Below, piece after piece: positions 44,447-52,551 of a DNA stretch of 64,000 bases. The position numbers and the translations under genes were made by a program. The notes below the pieces were generated by a model that was not told where the DNA came from, did not search any database, and saw only the letters and a program-made list of their open reading frames with translations. Every line of letters starts with the position of its first letter. Positions within the stretch are counted from its first letter, which is position 1. Origin of the DNA: JAHEDH01 sp963753285 (GTDB lineage: Bacteria; Actinomycetota; Acidimicrobiia; Spongiisociales; ZC4RG35); the NCBI GenBank assembly GCA_963753285.1, contig CAVWBT010000011.1, positions 124,001 through 188,000 of the forward strand, in the 5' to 3' direction.

Positions 44447-45586
44447 ATGAAGGTCAACCCGGTCCTCGACGAGCTCGGAGCCCATGGCGTCGCAGCCGTT
44501 CAACAGCGGGCTCGTGATCTCAGGGCCGCAGGCGTGCGGATCATCGACTTCTCGATCGGCGACCCGAGGGAGCCAACGCCCGCGATGATCCCTGAGGCGC
44601 TGATCGGAGCGGTTCCGCACGTGAGTCAGTATCCGACGACGAAGGGCCTGCCGGAGCTGCGGTCGGCGATCGCCCAGTACGTCCGGAGGCGCTTCGGAGT
44701 CGATGTGGATCGCGACACGCAGATCATGCCGACCTCTGGGTCGAAGGAGGCGATCTTCTCGACACCGCTGGCCTTCGTGGATCGGGAGCGAGACGACCTG
44801 GTGACGTGGGCGACCCCGGGCTATCCCATCTACGAACGCGGGGCCCGCCTCGCCGGGGCGAGGGGCAACCCCGTCGTGCTCTCCGGCGACTTCGTGTTCC
44901 GGCCCGAGATGGTCGACGAGCGGGCCTGGGACGAGTCGGTGATGCTGTGGACCTGCTCACCTCACAACCCGGCGGGGACGACGATGGATCGGGAAACGGT
45001 CGAGTCGTTTGTCGATCGGGCGCGGGACTCCGAGACCTGGCTGTGCGCCGACGAGTGCTACGTCGACCTCTACGAAGGCGAGCCACCGCCGTCCGTGCTC
45101 GAGTTCGCCGGCCCGGGCGCACCCGGTGTCCTGTCGTTCCTCAGTCTGTCGAAACGTTCCGGGATGACCGGCTACCGGTCGGGGGCGGTCGTCGGCGACG
45201 CCGCCGCGATCGCCCGACTCACCGCGCTGCGGACCGCCACCGGCACGGCGTCGCCGGAGTTCGTGCAGGCGGCGGCGATCGCCGCCTGGTCCGACGACGA
45301 GCACGCCCGGGAACGCCGGGAGATCTTCGCTGCGAAGCGGCGGCTGCTTCGCGACGCCTTCGACGCCGCAGGGCTCGGCGTGATCGGCTCTCAGGCCGGG
45401 CTCTACCTCTGGGTACGGGTGGACGATGACGTCGACGCCACGGCCCGCCTCCTCGACCATCACGTCGTGGTTTCGCCCGGACGTGCCTTCGGGCAGGGCG
45501 GCGAGGGCTACATTCGTCTTGCGCTCGTCCCGACGCTCGACGAGTGCGCCGAGGCTGCAGAGGCGGTGGTGAGATGTCTGACGTGA
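44447..45586 (+). CDS. dapC: PLP aminotransferase, probable N-succinyldiaminopimelate transaminase
   Basis: 379-residue class I/II aminotransferase. Pyridoxal-phosphate lysine in SLSKRSGMTGYRSG; cofactor residues SGSKEAIFSTP and CSPHNPAGT are typical, and the ADECYVDLYE segment carries the PLP-ring Asp/Tyr. The start gives the family N-terminus MKVNPVLDELGAHGVAAVQ. dapD begins 13 bp before its stop and dapE follows, so it most likely makes N-succinyl-diaminopimelate in the succinylase route to meso-diaminopimelate and lysine. DapC is inferred from context; the fold alone does not prove it. Confidence 0.85.
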   Translation: MKVNPVLDELGAHGVAAVQQRARDLRAAGVRIIDFSIGDPREPTPAMIPEALIGAVPHVSQYPTTKGLPELRSAIAQYVRRRFGVDVDRDTQIMPTSGSKEAIFSTPLAFVDRERDDLVTWATPGYPIYERGARLAGARGNPVVLSGDFVFRPEMVDERAWDESVMLWTCSPHNPAGTTMDRETVESFVDRARDSETWLCADECYVDLYEGEPPPSVLEFAGPGAPGVLSFLSLSKRSGMTGYRSGAVVGDAAAIARLTALRTATGTASPEFVQAAAIAAWSDDEHARERREIFAAKRRLLRDAFDAAGLGVIGSQAGLYLWVRVDDDVDATARLLDHHVVVSPGRAFGQGGEGYIRLALVPTLDECAEAAEAVVRCLT

Positions 45587-46374
45587 TCGAAGAGGCGTAT
45601 GCGGGAAACATCCCGATCGAGGAGGCGCGCGAGGCGGTGAACGAAACGATCGCTGCGCTCGATCGAGGTGACCTCCGTGTCGCCGAGAAAATCGACGGGG
45701 AGTGGATCGTTCACAGCTGGATCAAAGAGGCGATTCTCCTGTACTTCCGACTCCAGGACATGGAGACGTTCGAAGTCGGCCCCTTCGAGTTCCACGACAA
45801 GATCCCGATCAAACACGATCTCGCCGGCCAGGGTGTGCGCGTGGTGCCGCCGGGAACCGTGCGGTACGGCGCGCACTGCGAACCGGGTTCGATCGTGATG
45901 CCCGGCTACGTCAACATCGGTGCCCGGGTGGGCGCGGGCTCGATGGTCGACACCTGGGCGACCGTCGGGAGCTGCGCCCAGGTCGGGCGAGACGTGCACA
46001 TCGCAGGCGGAGTCGGAATCGGGGGAGTGCTCGAGCCACCTGGAGCCCGACCGGTGATCATCGAGGACGGCGCCTTCATCGGCAGCCGTTGCATCATCAC
46101 CGAAGGCGCCATCGTCGAAGAGGGCGCAGTGCTCGGAGCCAACACGACGATCACAGGATCGATCCCGATCATCGACGTCACCGGCGATGAGCCGGTGGAG
46201 TATCGGGGGCGAGTCCCCGCCGGCGCCGTAGTGGTCCAGGGAACCCGACCCAAGGAGTTCCCTGCGGGGACCTACCAGCTCCAATGTGCGTTGATCATCG
46301 GCCGTCGGACCGAGAAGACCGACGAGAAGACCCAATTGAACGACTTCCTCCGGGATCTCGGGATGCACGTGTGA
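45574..46374 (+). CDS. dapD: Tetrahydrodipicolinate N-succinyltransferase
   Basis: Succinylates tetrahydrodipicolinate using succinyl-CoA. 266 residues: an N-terminal helical part (VNETIAALDRGDLRVAEKIDG, WIKEAILLYF) and a left-handed beta-helix of hexapeptide repeats with SMVDTWATVGSCAQ, HIAGGVGIGGVLEP and a C-terminal YQLQCALIIG. This is the proteobacterial/Bacteroidetes DapD type; most actinobacteria carry a different, longer DapD. The ATG at 45574 overlaps dapC by 13 bp, and its stop overlaps dapE. Confidence 0.93.
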   Translation: MSDVIEEAYAGNIPIEEAREAVNETIAALDRGDLRVAEKIDGEWIVHSWIKEAILLYFRLQDMETFEVGPFEFHDKIPIKHDLAGQGVRVVPPGTVRYGAHCEPGSIVMPGYVNIGARVGAGSMVDTWATVGSCAQVGRDVHIAGGVGIGGVLEPPGARPVIIEDGAFIGSRCIITEGAIVEEGAVLGANTTITGSIPIIDVTGDEPVEYRGRVPAGAVVVQGTRPKEFPAGTYQLQCALIIGRRTEKTDEKTQLNDFLRDLGMHV

Positions 46375-47420
46375 GAGACCTCACCGAGACCACGATCTGG
46401 CTGGTGGAGATCCCGTCGGTCACCGGAGACGAGGCAGCGATCGCCACTGCAGTCGCCGACCGGGTCGCCGCCACCTACGAGGCAGGCGAGATCCTGCGGA
46501 TCGGGAACTCGGTGGTGGTCGGACGACGGATCGGGCGGCCGCTGGTGCTGCTGGTGGGTCATCTCGACACGGTCCCGAGCCAGGGGGCACCCCCACCATA
46601 TGTCGAGGGCGACCGGCTGTTCGGGCTGGGCTCGACCGACATGAAGGGCGGTGTCGCCGTGATGCTGCACCTGATGGAGACGCCCGAGATCATCGACGGC
46701 CCCTTCGATGTGGTCGGCGTGTTCTACGACGCAGAGGAGGGGCCGAGCGACGCCAACGGCCTCGAACCGGTGCTCGAGCGGTTGGCGTGGCTCTCCGACG
46801 CCGAGTTGGCGATCGTGCTCGAGCCCTCCGACTCCGAGATTCAGTTGGGATGCAATGGCACTCTCAACGCCACCGTCGAGTTCCACGGCAAGTCGTCGCA
46901 CTCGGCACGACCCTGGTGGGGTGAGAATGCCGTGACGAAGGCGGGGGAGTGGCTCTCGATGTTGCATGCCCGCCCTCCGGAGCCGGTCATCATCGATGGA
47001 CTGGAGTATCGCGAGGTGATGTCGGTCACGATGGCCTCCGGGGGCATTGCACGCAATATCATCCCCGATCGATTTACCCTCAACCTCAACTATAGGTTTA
47101 GTCCCTTCAGGACGATAGAAGAAGCGATACAACGCTTGATGACGGTATGTGACGCCGCCGATGCGGTGACGGTTGTGGATGCTGCGCCTGCCGGGCCGGT
47201 CCAGCGAGACCATCCGTTGGTCGCGCGCCTCCACGAGGTGTCAGGGGCGCCGTTCGCCGCCAAGCAGGGCTGGACCGATGTGGCCCGGTTCGGCACTCGG
47301 GGTGTGCTCGGGATCAACTTCGGTCCGGGAGAGACCTCCCAGGCCCACCAGGCCGACGAGAGCCTCCGGATCTCCGATCTCGAAGACACCCATCGAGCGT
47401 TGTTCGAGCTGCTCAGCTAG
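46371..47420 (+). CDS. dapE: Succinyl-diaminopimelate desuccinylase
   Basis: Zinc peptidase-family M20 enzyme giving L,L-diaminopimelate. 349 residues. Metal and catalytic motifs: LVGHLDTVPSQG (His/Asp), LGSTDMKGGVAVM (bridging Asp), DAEEGPSDAN (Glu pair) and the dimerisation-domain SSHSARPWWGENA with the conserved His. The C-terminal GPGETSQAHQADE carries the second metal His. The GTG at 46371 overlaps dapD as GTGA. The end forms a convergent CTAG stop overlap with the next gene. Confidence 0.93.
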   Translation: MRDLTETTIWLVEIPSVTGDEAAIATAVADRVAATYEAGEILRIGNSVVVGRRIGRPLVLLVGHLDTVPSQGAPPPYVEGDRLFGLGSTDMKGGVAVMLHLMETPEIIDGPFDVVGVFYDAEEGPSDANGLEPVLERLAWLSDAELAIVLEPSDSEIQLGCNGTLNATVEFHGKSSHSARPWWGENAVTKAGEWLSMLHARPPEPVIIDGLEYREVMSVTMASGGIARNIIPDRFTLNLNYRFSPFRTIEEAIQRLMTVCDAADAVTVVDAAPAGPVQRDHPLVARLHEVSGAPFAAKQGWTDVARFGTRGVLGINFGPGETSQAHQADESLRISDLEDTHRALFELLS

Positions 47421-48859
47421 CTAGGTCTGCGGAGGTCGATCCGGATCGGGAGGGTGCCGGGTGCCGCGGCGTACCAGTTCGGCCAGATCACCACGCCGCC
47501 GGATGACGGCCGGACGAACAGGTCGGTGGGCAGCAGCGACGTGATCAAGGCGTCCCGAACCGAGCCTTCGAGTCGGAACCGGTGCCCCGACACCGCGATC
47601 GGCTGGTCGACCGTTCGCCACTCTCCGCCGTCGACCCGCAGGCGGGTGTCTCCGAGCAGAAGCGGGAGTTCCGGGCCGAGTCGCCGCTCCGCGGCTCCGG
47701 TGAGGCGATACTCGAGATCTATCGCCCGGTCGGACAGCCCGACGACGAGGCTCACCCAGCCGGTCGCTTCCGTGAGTGTCAACGTGACCCCTTCACGGCT
47801 CTCCTCGATGCCGTCGATCGCCAGTTCGGTCGTCTCCGGCCGATCTTCACCGTTGTGCATGTGGAAGAGCAGTCCCGGTGGTTCCGATTCGAGCCAGGCG
47901 AGTGTCGTTCCCTCGATCTTGTCGTCGAACACGAGCACCGCACCCCCGGCCGACGGATCGATCACGAAGGAGGAGTTCTTGAGTTCGACCTGGACCTCCT
48001 CGCGGCCGTCGGCGTCCCAGTCGAGCCTGGTGACGCGCGCCCAGTCGTCGGCGCGACGGCGTGAGTTGTCGATCGCGGCGCGGGCGGTGATCAAAGCCGA
48101 GTGCACCGCAGCGTGTCGCCCGGATCCGGCGGCCGAAGACAGATTCACGACGGAGGCCGCCTCGAGGATCAGGTTGACGACCTCTGCCGCCGGCCGCCGG
48201 GGAAGCCGAGTTGCGATGCGCACGAGTTTCCGTGCCAGCAGCGGGTTGGGCTCGAAGAACATGCCCTGATCCGGGAACGCCCCCGTCACCGGATGATCTT
48301 CGAGGAAGCGGGTCGGCGTCGACAGGTCGCGCCCCCCCAGTGTCATGACCTGATCGAGTCGGGCCTCGAGATCCCCAACGGAGGTTTCCCAGAGTTGCAG
48401 CTGATCGCCGGGGCTGGAGAGGTCGACCGTCGGGGCGGCGCCGAAGCACGGGATCACCATGTCCAGATCGACCAATACACCAGCGCTCGGCGCGTCCGAG
48501 CGAGTGATCAGGCAGCTGATGTCTCCCTCGGCGGCGATGCGTGGAAGTCCTTTGCTTGGCGGGCCCTCGAAGTAGAGCGCATCGCCGTTCAGGCCGAGTT
48601 CTTGATAGCGATCGGATTCGACCGCGAGTGCCGACTGGAGGAAGTCGTCGGGGAGGAGTGTCAAGGCAGGCGCAGTCCGGGCCGATCTCACCCACTCGAT
48701 GTCGGAGGCTGCAAGGTGTTCGATGGCCGCGGGATCCGCGTCCTCCAACAGGGCTGCCGGCGCTGCCACCGCAGCGACCACCGGTCGCCGTTCTGTCAGG
48801 GCTGCTAGCTCGGCAAGCTCCTCGGAGGTGGTCGGCCGGACGAACAAACAGATGTGCAT
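47417..48859 (-). CDS. Degenerate GH57-like protein with alpha-amylase/4-alpha-glucanotransferase C-terminal domains
   Basis: 480 residues. The region from about 200 on resembles the central and C-terminal (DUF1925/DUF1926-like) parts of family-57 4-alpha-glucanotransferases: FFEPNPLLARKLVRIATRL, the Ala/Ser-rich VHSALITARAAID helix, then beta-rich VTRLDWDADGREEVQVELK. The N-terminal half (about 200 residues) is much shorter than a GH57 barrel and lacks an obvious catalytic Glu/Asp pair, so it may be an inactive relative. A TAGATT -10 box sits 7 nt before ATG 48859. The stop overlaps dapE's (CTAG). Assignment is by pattern only; an unrelated protein is possible. Confidence 0.4.
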   Translation of the reverse strand: MHICLFVRPTTSEELAELAALTERRPVVAAVAAPAALLEDADPAAIEHLAASDIEWVRSARTAPALTLLPDDFLQSALAVESDRYQELGLNGDALYFEGPPSKGLPRIAAEGDISCLITRSDAPSAGVLVDLDMVIPCFGAAPTVDLSSPGDQLQLWETSVGDLEARLDQVMTLGGRDLSTPTRFLEDHPVTGAFPDQGMFFEPNPLLARKLVRIATRLPRRPAAEVVNLILEAASVVNLSSAAGSGRHAAVHSALITARAAIDNSRRRADDWARVTRLDWDADGREEVQVELKNSSFVIDPSAGGAVLVFDDKIEGTTLAWLESEPPGLLFHMHNGEDRPETTELAIDGIEESREGVTLTLTEATGWVSLVVGLSDRAIDLEYRLTGAAERRLGPELPLLLGDTRLRVDGGEWRTVDQPIAVSGHRFRLEGSVRDALITSLLPTDLFVRPSSGGVVIWPNWYAAAPGTLPIRIDLRRPS

Positions 48860-48866
48860 GCCTCCG

Positions 48867-48872
48867 AATCTA
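48867..48872 (-). promoter_or_regulatory. -10 element of the GH57-like gene (leaderless)
   Basis: TAGATT on the minus strand ends 7 nt before the ATG at 48859. Confidence 0.5.
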
Positions 48873-49108
48873 CCGTGTCGATTGCGGCCGACTTCTCGAC
48901 GGGTGCGTGGGAGTCGAATGGGGTGACGAGTCGAGAACAGACGCCGGTCGGCCGGGCTGCCGCCGGGTGGTCGGTGTGAAGGGATGTGTCCGGCCTCGTA
49001 TGCCGTCCACCTCTCGACGGCAGGCGCGAGAGGTGGAAGAGCCACGAGGCGGGAACAGGCAGCGGGCGTGTGCGATCGACTTCTCCTCGGGTCTATTCGG
49101 TGGGTCGG

Positions 49109-49621
49109 CTAGGAGAACAGCGCGGACACGGCGATCCCGACGAGCTGAGCGGCGATCACGACGAGCACGGCAACGCCGAGGTGTTCGATGATCAGTGGCC
49201 CAGGATCCACACGCTGGCGCCGTGCCAGATCCAGGGAGAGCAGGGTCAACGCGACGGCGCCCCACACCATCGCGACGATGACGGCCACGTCGAGATCGAG
49301 GAGCACCACCGGGACTGCGAACGTGGCAGAGGTGACCAGCTTGGTCACCAAGGTGGCCACCGTCGCCGTCCAGACCTGTCGGCGAGAGTGAACGCCTTCT
49401 GACTCCTCCGAGATGTGAATGCCCAACGCGTCCGAGAACGAGTCGGCCAACGCGATCGTGAAGATGCCACCGAGGACCGCAAGACGCGAGCTCGTTCCTG
49501 CCGAAAGACCCACCAGGAGTCCGAGCGTGGTGATGACCCCCGAAGTGAGGCCAAACGAGATCCCGACCCGGACCGAATGATCCAAGCGGCGCTGCAAGGC
49601 ATTCTCGGCACGGGAGTTCAT
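49109..49621 (-). CDS. VIT1/CCC1 family transporter-like protein
   Basis: 170-residue membrane protein of five likely helices. The pattern GISFGLTSGVITTLGLLVG followed by LADSFSDALGIHISEESEG matches short bacterial VIT/CCC1-family proteins, relatives of iron/manganese vacuolar transporters. The acidic residues in the second and third helices (DSFSDALG) are typical of the metal-binding site. The ATG at 49621 is used (weak GAGG site); a longer open frame runs upstream in the neighbouring gene. A 10-bp palindrome TCAGATCTGA lies at 49635-49644. Substrate is not assignable; iron or manganese is likely by family. Confidence 0.7.
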   Translation of the reverse strand: MNSRAENALQRRLDHSVRVGISFGLTSGVITTLGLLVGLSAGTSSRLAVLGGIFTIALADSFSDALGIHISEESEGVHSRRQVWTATVATLVTKLVTSATFAVPVVLLDLDVAVIVAMVWGAVALTLLSLDLARRQRVDPGPLIIEHLGVAVLVVIAAQLVGIAVSALFS

Positions 49622-49667
49622 GCCTCGTCTCGATTCAGATCTGACATCCCGAAGGAGCACTCCGCGC

Positions 49668-50309
49668 TCATACAGCTGCCTCCTGATGGTCAACGTGGTA
49701 GCGGAAATCGCATCGAGCGGCTCCGCCTGCCAACGTCCCGGCCCGCTCGAAGTCGATGCCCCGATATGCCGCATCCCGCGCATCCTGATTGCAGATGACC
49801 CGTTGGCAGAACTCCGCCATGCCCAACGAGGCGAAGAACTCGGCAACCACGCAACGAGACACGTCCATTCCGAAGCCGCCCTCGACCGGCACGTCGTGCA
49901 TCACCCAATCCGGCTCGGTGTAGTAGAAGCGCTTCGCTACGCGGGAAACCCACATGGCCCGGCGCAGCCGATCGCGGTGCCGCAGTCGAGCGATCGCCAC
50001 GACCGCGCCGCGGTCAGGCCGAATCGCAGCGAACACGACATCTGAGACGAGTGCCATCGACGCGTCGACCGAGAGGCCCTGCTCAACGAGTGCCCGATGA
50101 AGTGCAACGGCATATGCACCGATTCGGAGCAGGTGCCGTGCCCCCCGACCCGCGGGCGGAATTCCCGCAGCTATGGCGGGATGCCCGCCGTCGGCCCGGT
50201 CAACGACCAGGTCGGCGACGTCCGTTCCCAATCGGAGCGAGATCTCGCGTCGTGCGGTCCGTCTCAAACCCAGAGGCGGCCCGACACGTCGCTCGAACAG
50301 AACGCCCAT
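49668..50309 (-). CDS. L-2-amino-thiazoline-4-carboxylate hydrolase-like protein
   Basis: 213 residues. The C-terminal part has the pattern of the ATC-hydrolase family: FFASLGMAEFCQRVICNQD with a conserved Cys, then FERAGTLAGGAARCDFRYH with the CDFR ending of that family. The central KRFYYTEPDWVMHDVP adds family-like aromatics. ATC hydrolases open a thiazoline ring in cysteine biosynthesis, but family members vary and function here is uncertain. It lies 46 bp upstream of the VIT gene on the same strand, probably one transcript. Confidence 0.55.
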   Translation of the reverse strand: MGVLFERRVGPPLGLRRTARREISLRLGTDVADLVVDRADGGHPAIAAGIPPAGRGARHLLRIGAYAVALHRALVEQGLSVDASMALVSDVVFAAIRPDRGAVVAIARLRHRDRLRRAMWVSRVAKRFYYTEPDWVMHDVPVEGGFGMDVSRCVVAEFFASLGMAEFCQRVICNQDARDAAYRGIDFERAGTLAGGAARCDFRYHVDHQEAAV

Positions 50310-50452
50310 GCCCCAACTCTCGCTCCCCGCTCAGCAGGTGACCAGAGGCCTATGGACATCACTGACCCCCATCTGATCGTCGCGGGTTCTCAGAGGCTGA
50401 TGGCTCCCGCATATCGTGCTTCGAGAGCACGTCGGCTGCCGTCCTCGTCGCT

Positions 50453-50719
50453 TCAGTCGCGTCGCCGGAGAGCGAATGCCAGGACGGGAAGCACGATCAG
50501 GGCACTGCGCGGGCGCCACAGCACGACGAGTGCGCTGAGGCCGATGAACAGATAGGTACGGCGATCGACCTGGGTCAACACCGGAAAGGCGATCCACAGT
50601 GCCACCAGCACGAGACCGATGCGGGCTGCGATGCCGGCGTTGGTGTCGTCCCCGTTGAGCCCGAGCATCGCCGCTGCCGCGAGGGCCGCTGCCGCCACGA
50701 CTCCGATCCCGATCCGCAT
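50453..50719 (-). CDS. Small hypothetical membrane protein
   Basis: 88 residues, three hydrophobic helices (VVAAAALAAAAMLGL, IGLVLVALWIAFPVLT, LFIGLSALVVLWRP) and a basic C-terminus RRRD, which places the tail inside. No family recognised. It starts 70 bp from the divergent gatC gene. Confidence 0.55.
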   Translation of the reverse strand: MRIGIGVVAAAALAAAAMLGLNGDDTNAGIAARIGLVLVALWIAFPVLTQVDRRTYLFIGLSALVVLWRPRSALIVLPVLAFALRRRD

Positions 50720-50776
50720 CCGGCGAGCCTACGCCGCCTCGGCCGGCGTCACGGAGGCGCCCTCGGCGGACCGCTC

Positions 50777-50782
50777 TACACT
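50777..50782 (+). promoter_or_regulatory. -10 element of gatC (leaderless)
   Basis: TACACT ends 7 nt before the ATG at 50790. Confidence 0.55.
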
Positions 50783-50789
50783 TCCGCCG

Positions 50790-51080
50790 ATGCCCATCGA
50801 CATCGACATCGCCCATGTCGCGCGACTCGCCCGGCTCGATCTGCCCACCGAACGACTCGAGACGCTGCGGTCCCAGCTCTCCGCCATCCTCGAGCACGCC
50901 GCAGCGGTCCAATCGCTCGACACCGCAGGCGTCGAGCCGTCCAACCATCCGCTCGGATTCGTCAATGCGTTCCGTGAAGATGTCGTGACCGGCTCGCTCG
51001 ATCGCGACGAGGTGCTCTCCATGGCACCGGAGGCCCGTGACGGGTACTTCGCAGCGCCGCCGGCGATGGGCCAGGAGTGA
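50790..51080 (+). CDS. gatC: Aspartyl/glutamyl-tRNA amidotransferase subunit C
   Basis: 96-residue structural subunit of the GatCAB amidotransferase, which converts Glu-tRNA(Gln) and Asp-tRNA(Asn) to Gln- and Asn-tRNA. Typical pattern: IDIAHVARLARLDL, QLSAILEHAAAVQSLDTAGVEP, then a C-terminal LSMAPEARDGYFAAPPAM. First gene of gatC-gatA-gatB, with a leaderless TACACT promoter. gatA starts four bases after its stop. Confidence 0.93.
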   Translation: MPIDIDIAHVARLARLDLPTERLETLRSQLSAILEHAAAVQSLDTAGVEPSNHPLGFVNAFREDVVTGSLDRDEVLSMAPEARDGYFAAPPAMGQE

Positions 51081-51084
51081 TCTG

Positions 51085-52551
51085 ATGGGACTCGCCGATC
51101 TCACCATCACCGACGCGGCCGCCGGCCTGCGATCGGGAGACCACTCCTCCGTGGACCTCACCGAGGCCGTGCTCGAGCGGGCGTCGATGACGGAAGCCGA
51201 GATTCACGCCTTCCTGACGATCGACCGCGACGCCGCGCTCGAAGCCGCCCGAGCCGCCGACGCCGAACTCGCGGCCGGCGAAGACCGGGGAACGCTCCAC
51301 GGGATCCCGATCGCACTCAAGGACAACATGTGCCAGCGCGGCGTGGAGACCACAGCCGCATCACAGATCCTCGCCGGCTACCGGCCCCCCTATGACGCCA
51401 CCGTCGTGACGAGGCTTCGTGACGCCGGAGCCGTACTGGTCGGCAAGGCCAACCTCGACGAGTTCGCCATGGGCTCTTCCACGGAGAACAGTGCCTACGG
51501 GCCGACCCGCAACCCGTGGGACCCAGGCCGGGTTCCCGGTGGCTCGTCGGGCGGGAGCGCTGCCGCCGTCGCCGCGGGCTCGGCACTCGGGGCGCTCGGT
51601 TCCGACACCGGTGGCTCCATCCGCCAGCCCGGGAGCCTGTGTGGTGTCGTCGGGATGAAGCCGACCTACGGGACGGTCAGTCGGTACGGCTTGATCGCCT
51701 TCGCCAGCTCGCTCGATCAGATCGGGCCGATCACCCGCACCGTCGACGATGCCGTCGCCTTGCTCGAGGGCATCACCGGGCACGATCCGCTCGACGCCAC
51801 CTCATGGGCGGGCAAGTACCCGGATCTGCGTTCGGAGATGGACGGCGGCGTGGCGGGAAAGCGGATCGGCGTCGTGACCGAATTCGCCGGCGACGGATAC
51901 GAGCCGGCCGTCACCGGAGCGCTGTCCCGCACGCTCGACCAGCTGAGTGATGCCGGAGCAGAGATCATCGAGGTGTCACTTCCGACCGTCGAGTTGGCGT
52001 TGTCGGCGTACTACCTGATCGCCCCGGCGGAATGCTCGGCCAACCTCGCCCGCTTCGACGGGATGAGATACGGCCTCCGGGTCGATGGAGATACGACCGA
52101 GGAGATGATGGCCAGGACCCGAGCCGAGGGGTTCGGTCCGGAGGTCATCCGCCGGATCCTGCTCGGTACCTACGCCCTGTCCGCCGGCTACTACGACGCC
52201 TTCTACGGTCAGGCGCACAAGGCACGCACCGTCCTCCGCAACGAGTTCGCAGCCGCCTACGAGCAAGTCGACGTGCTCATGTCTCCGACCTCGCCCACCG
52301 TGGCGTTCCCTTTCGACGCCAAGTCCGACCCGCTTGCGATGTATCTGTCCGACGTCTGCACGATCCCCTCGAACCTCGCCGGTGACCCGGCGATCTCGGT
52401 GCCGGTGGGTCTCGATCCCCAGGGACTGCCGATCGGCGTCCAGGTGATGGCCCCGGCGATGGGCGAGCCTGTGATGTTCGGCGTCGCCAAGGCGATCGAG
52501 CGGATGGCCGGATTCGACGCGCGACCCACGATGCTCGAGGAGCTGGCATGA
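51085..52551 (+). CDS. gatA: Glutamyl-tRNA(Gln) amidotransferase subunit A
   Basis: Amidase-signature subunit that releases ammonia from glutamine. 488 residues. The Ser-cisSer-Lys triad is intact: K79 in PIALKDNMC, the GGSSGGSAAA loop at about 152-161 and the nucleophile S178 in GSDTGGSIRQP. The C-terminal half is complete. The ATG at 51085 follows AGGAG at 51073-51077; gatB overlaps it as ATGA. Confidence 0.97.
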   Translation: MGLADLTITDAAAGLRSGDHSSVDLTEAVLERASMTEAEIHAFLTIDRDAALEAARAADAELAAGEDRGTLHGIPIALKDNMCQRGVETTAASQILAGYRPPYDATVVTRLRDAGAVLVGKANLDEFAMGSSTENSAYGPTRNPWDPGRVPGGSSGGSAAAVAAGSALGALGSDTGGSIRQPGSLCGVVGMKPTYGTVSRYGLIAFASSLDQIGPITRTVDDAVALLEGITGHDPLDATSWAGKYPDLRSEMDGGVAGKRIGVVTEFAGDGYEPAVTGALSRTLDQLSDAGAEIIEVSLPTVELALSAYYLIAPAECSANLARFDGMRYGLRVDGDTTEEMMARTRAEGFGPEVIRRILLGTYALSAGYYDAFYGQAHKARTVLRNEFAAAYEQVDVLMSPTSPTVAFPFDAKSDPLAMYLSDVCTIPSNLAGDPAISVPVGLDPQGLPIGVQVMAPAMGEPVMFGVAKAIERMAGFDARPTMLEELA

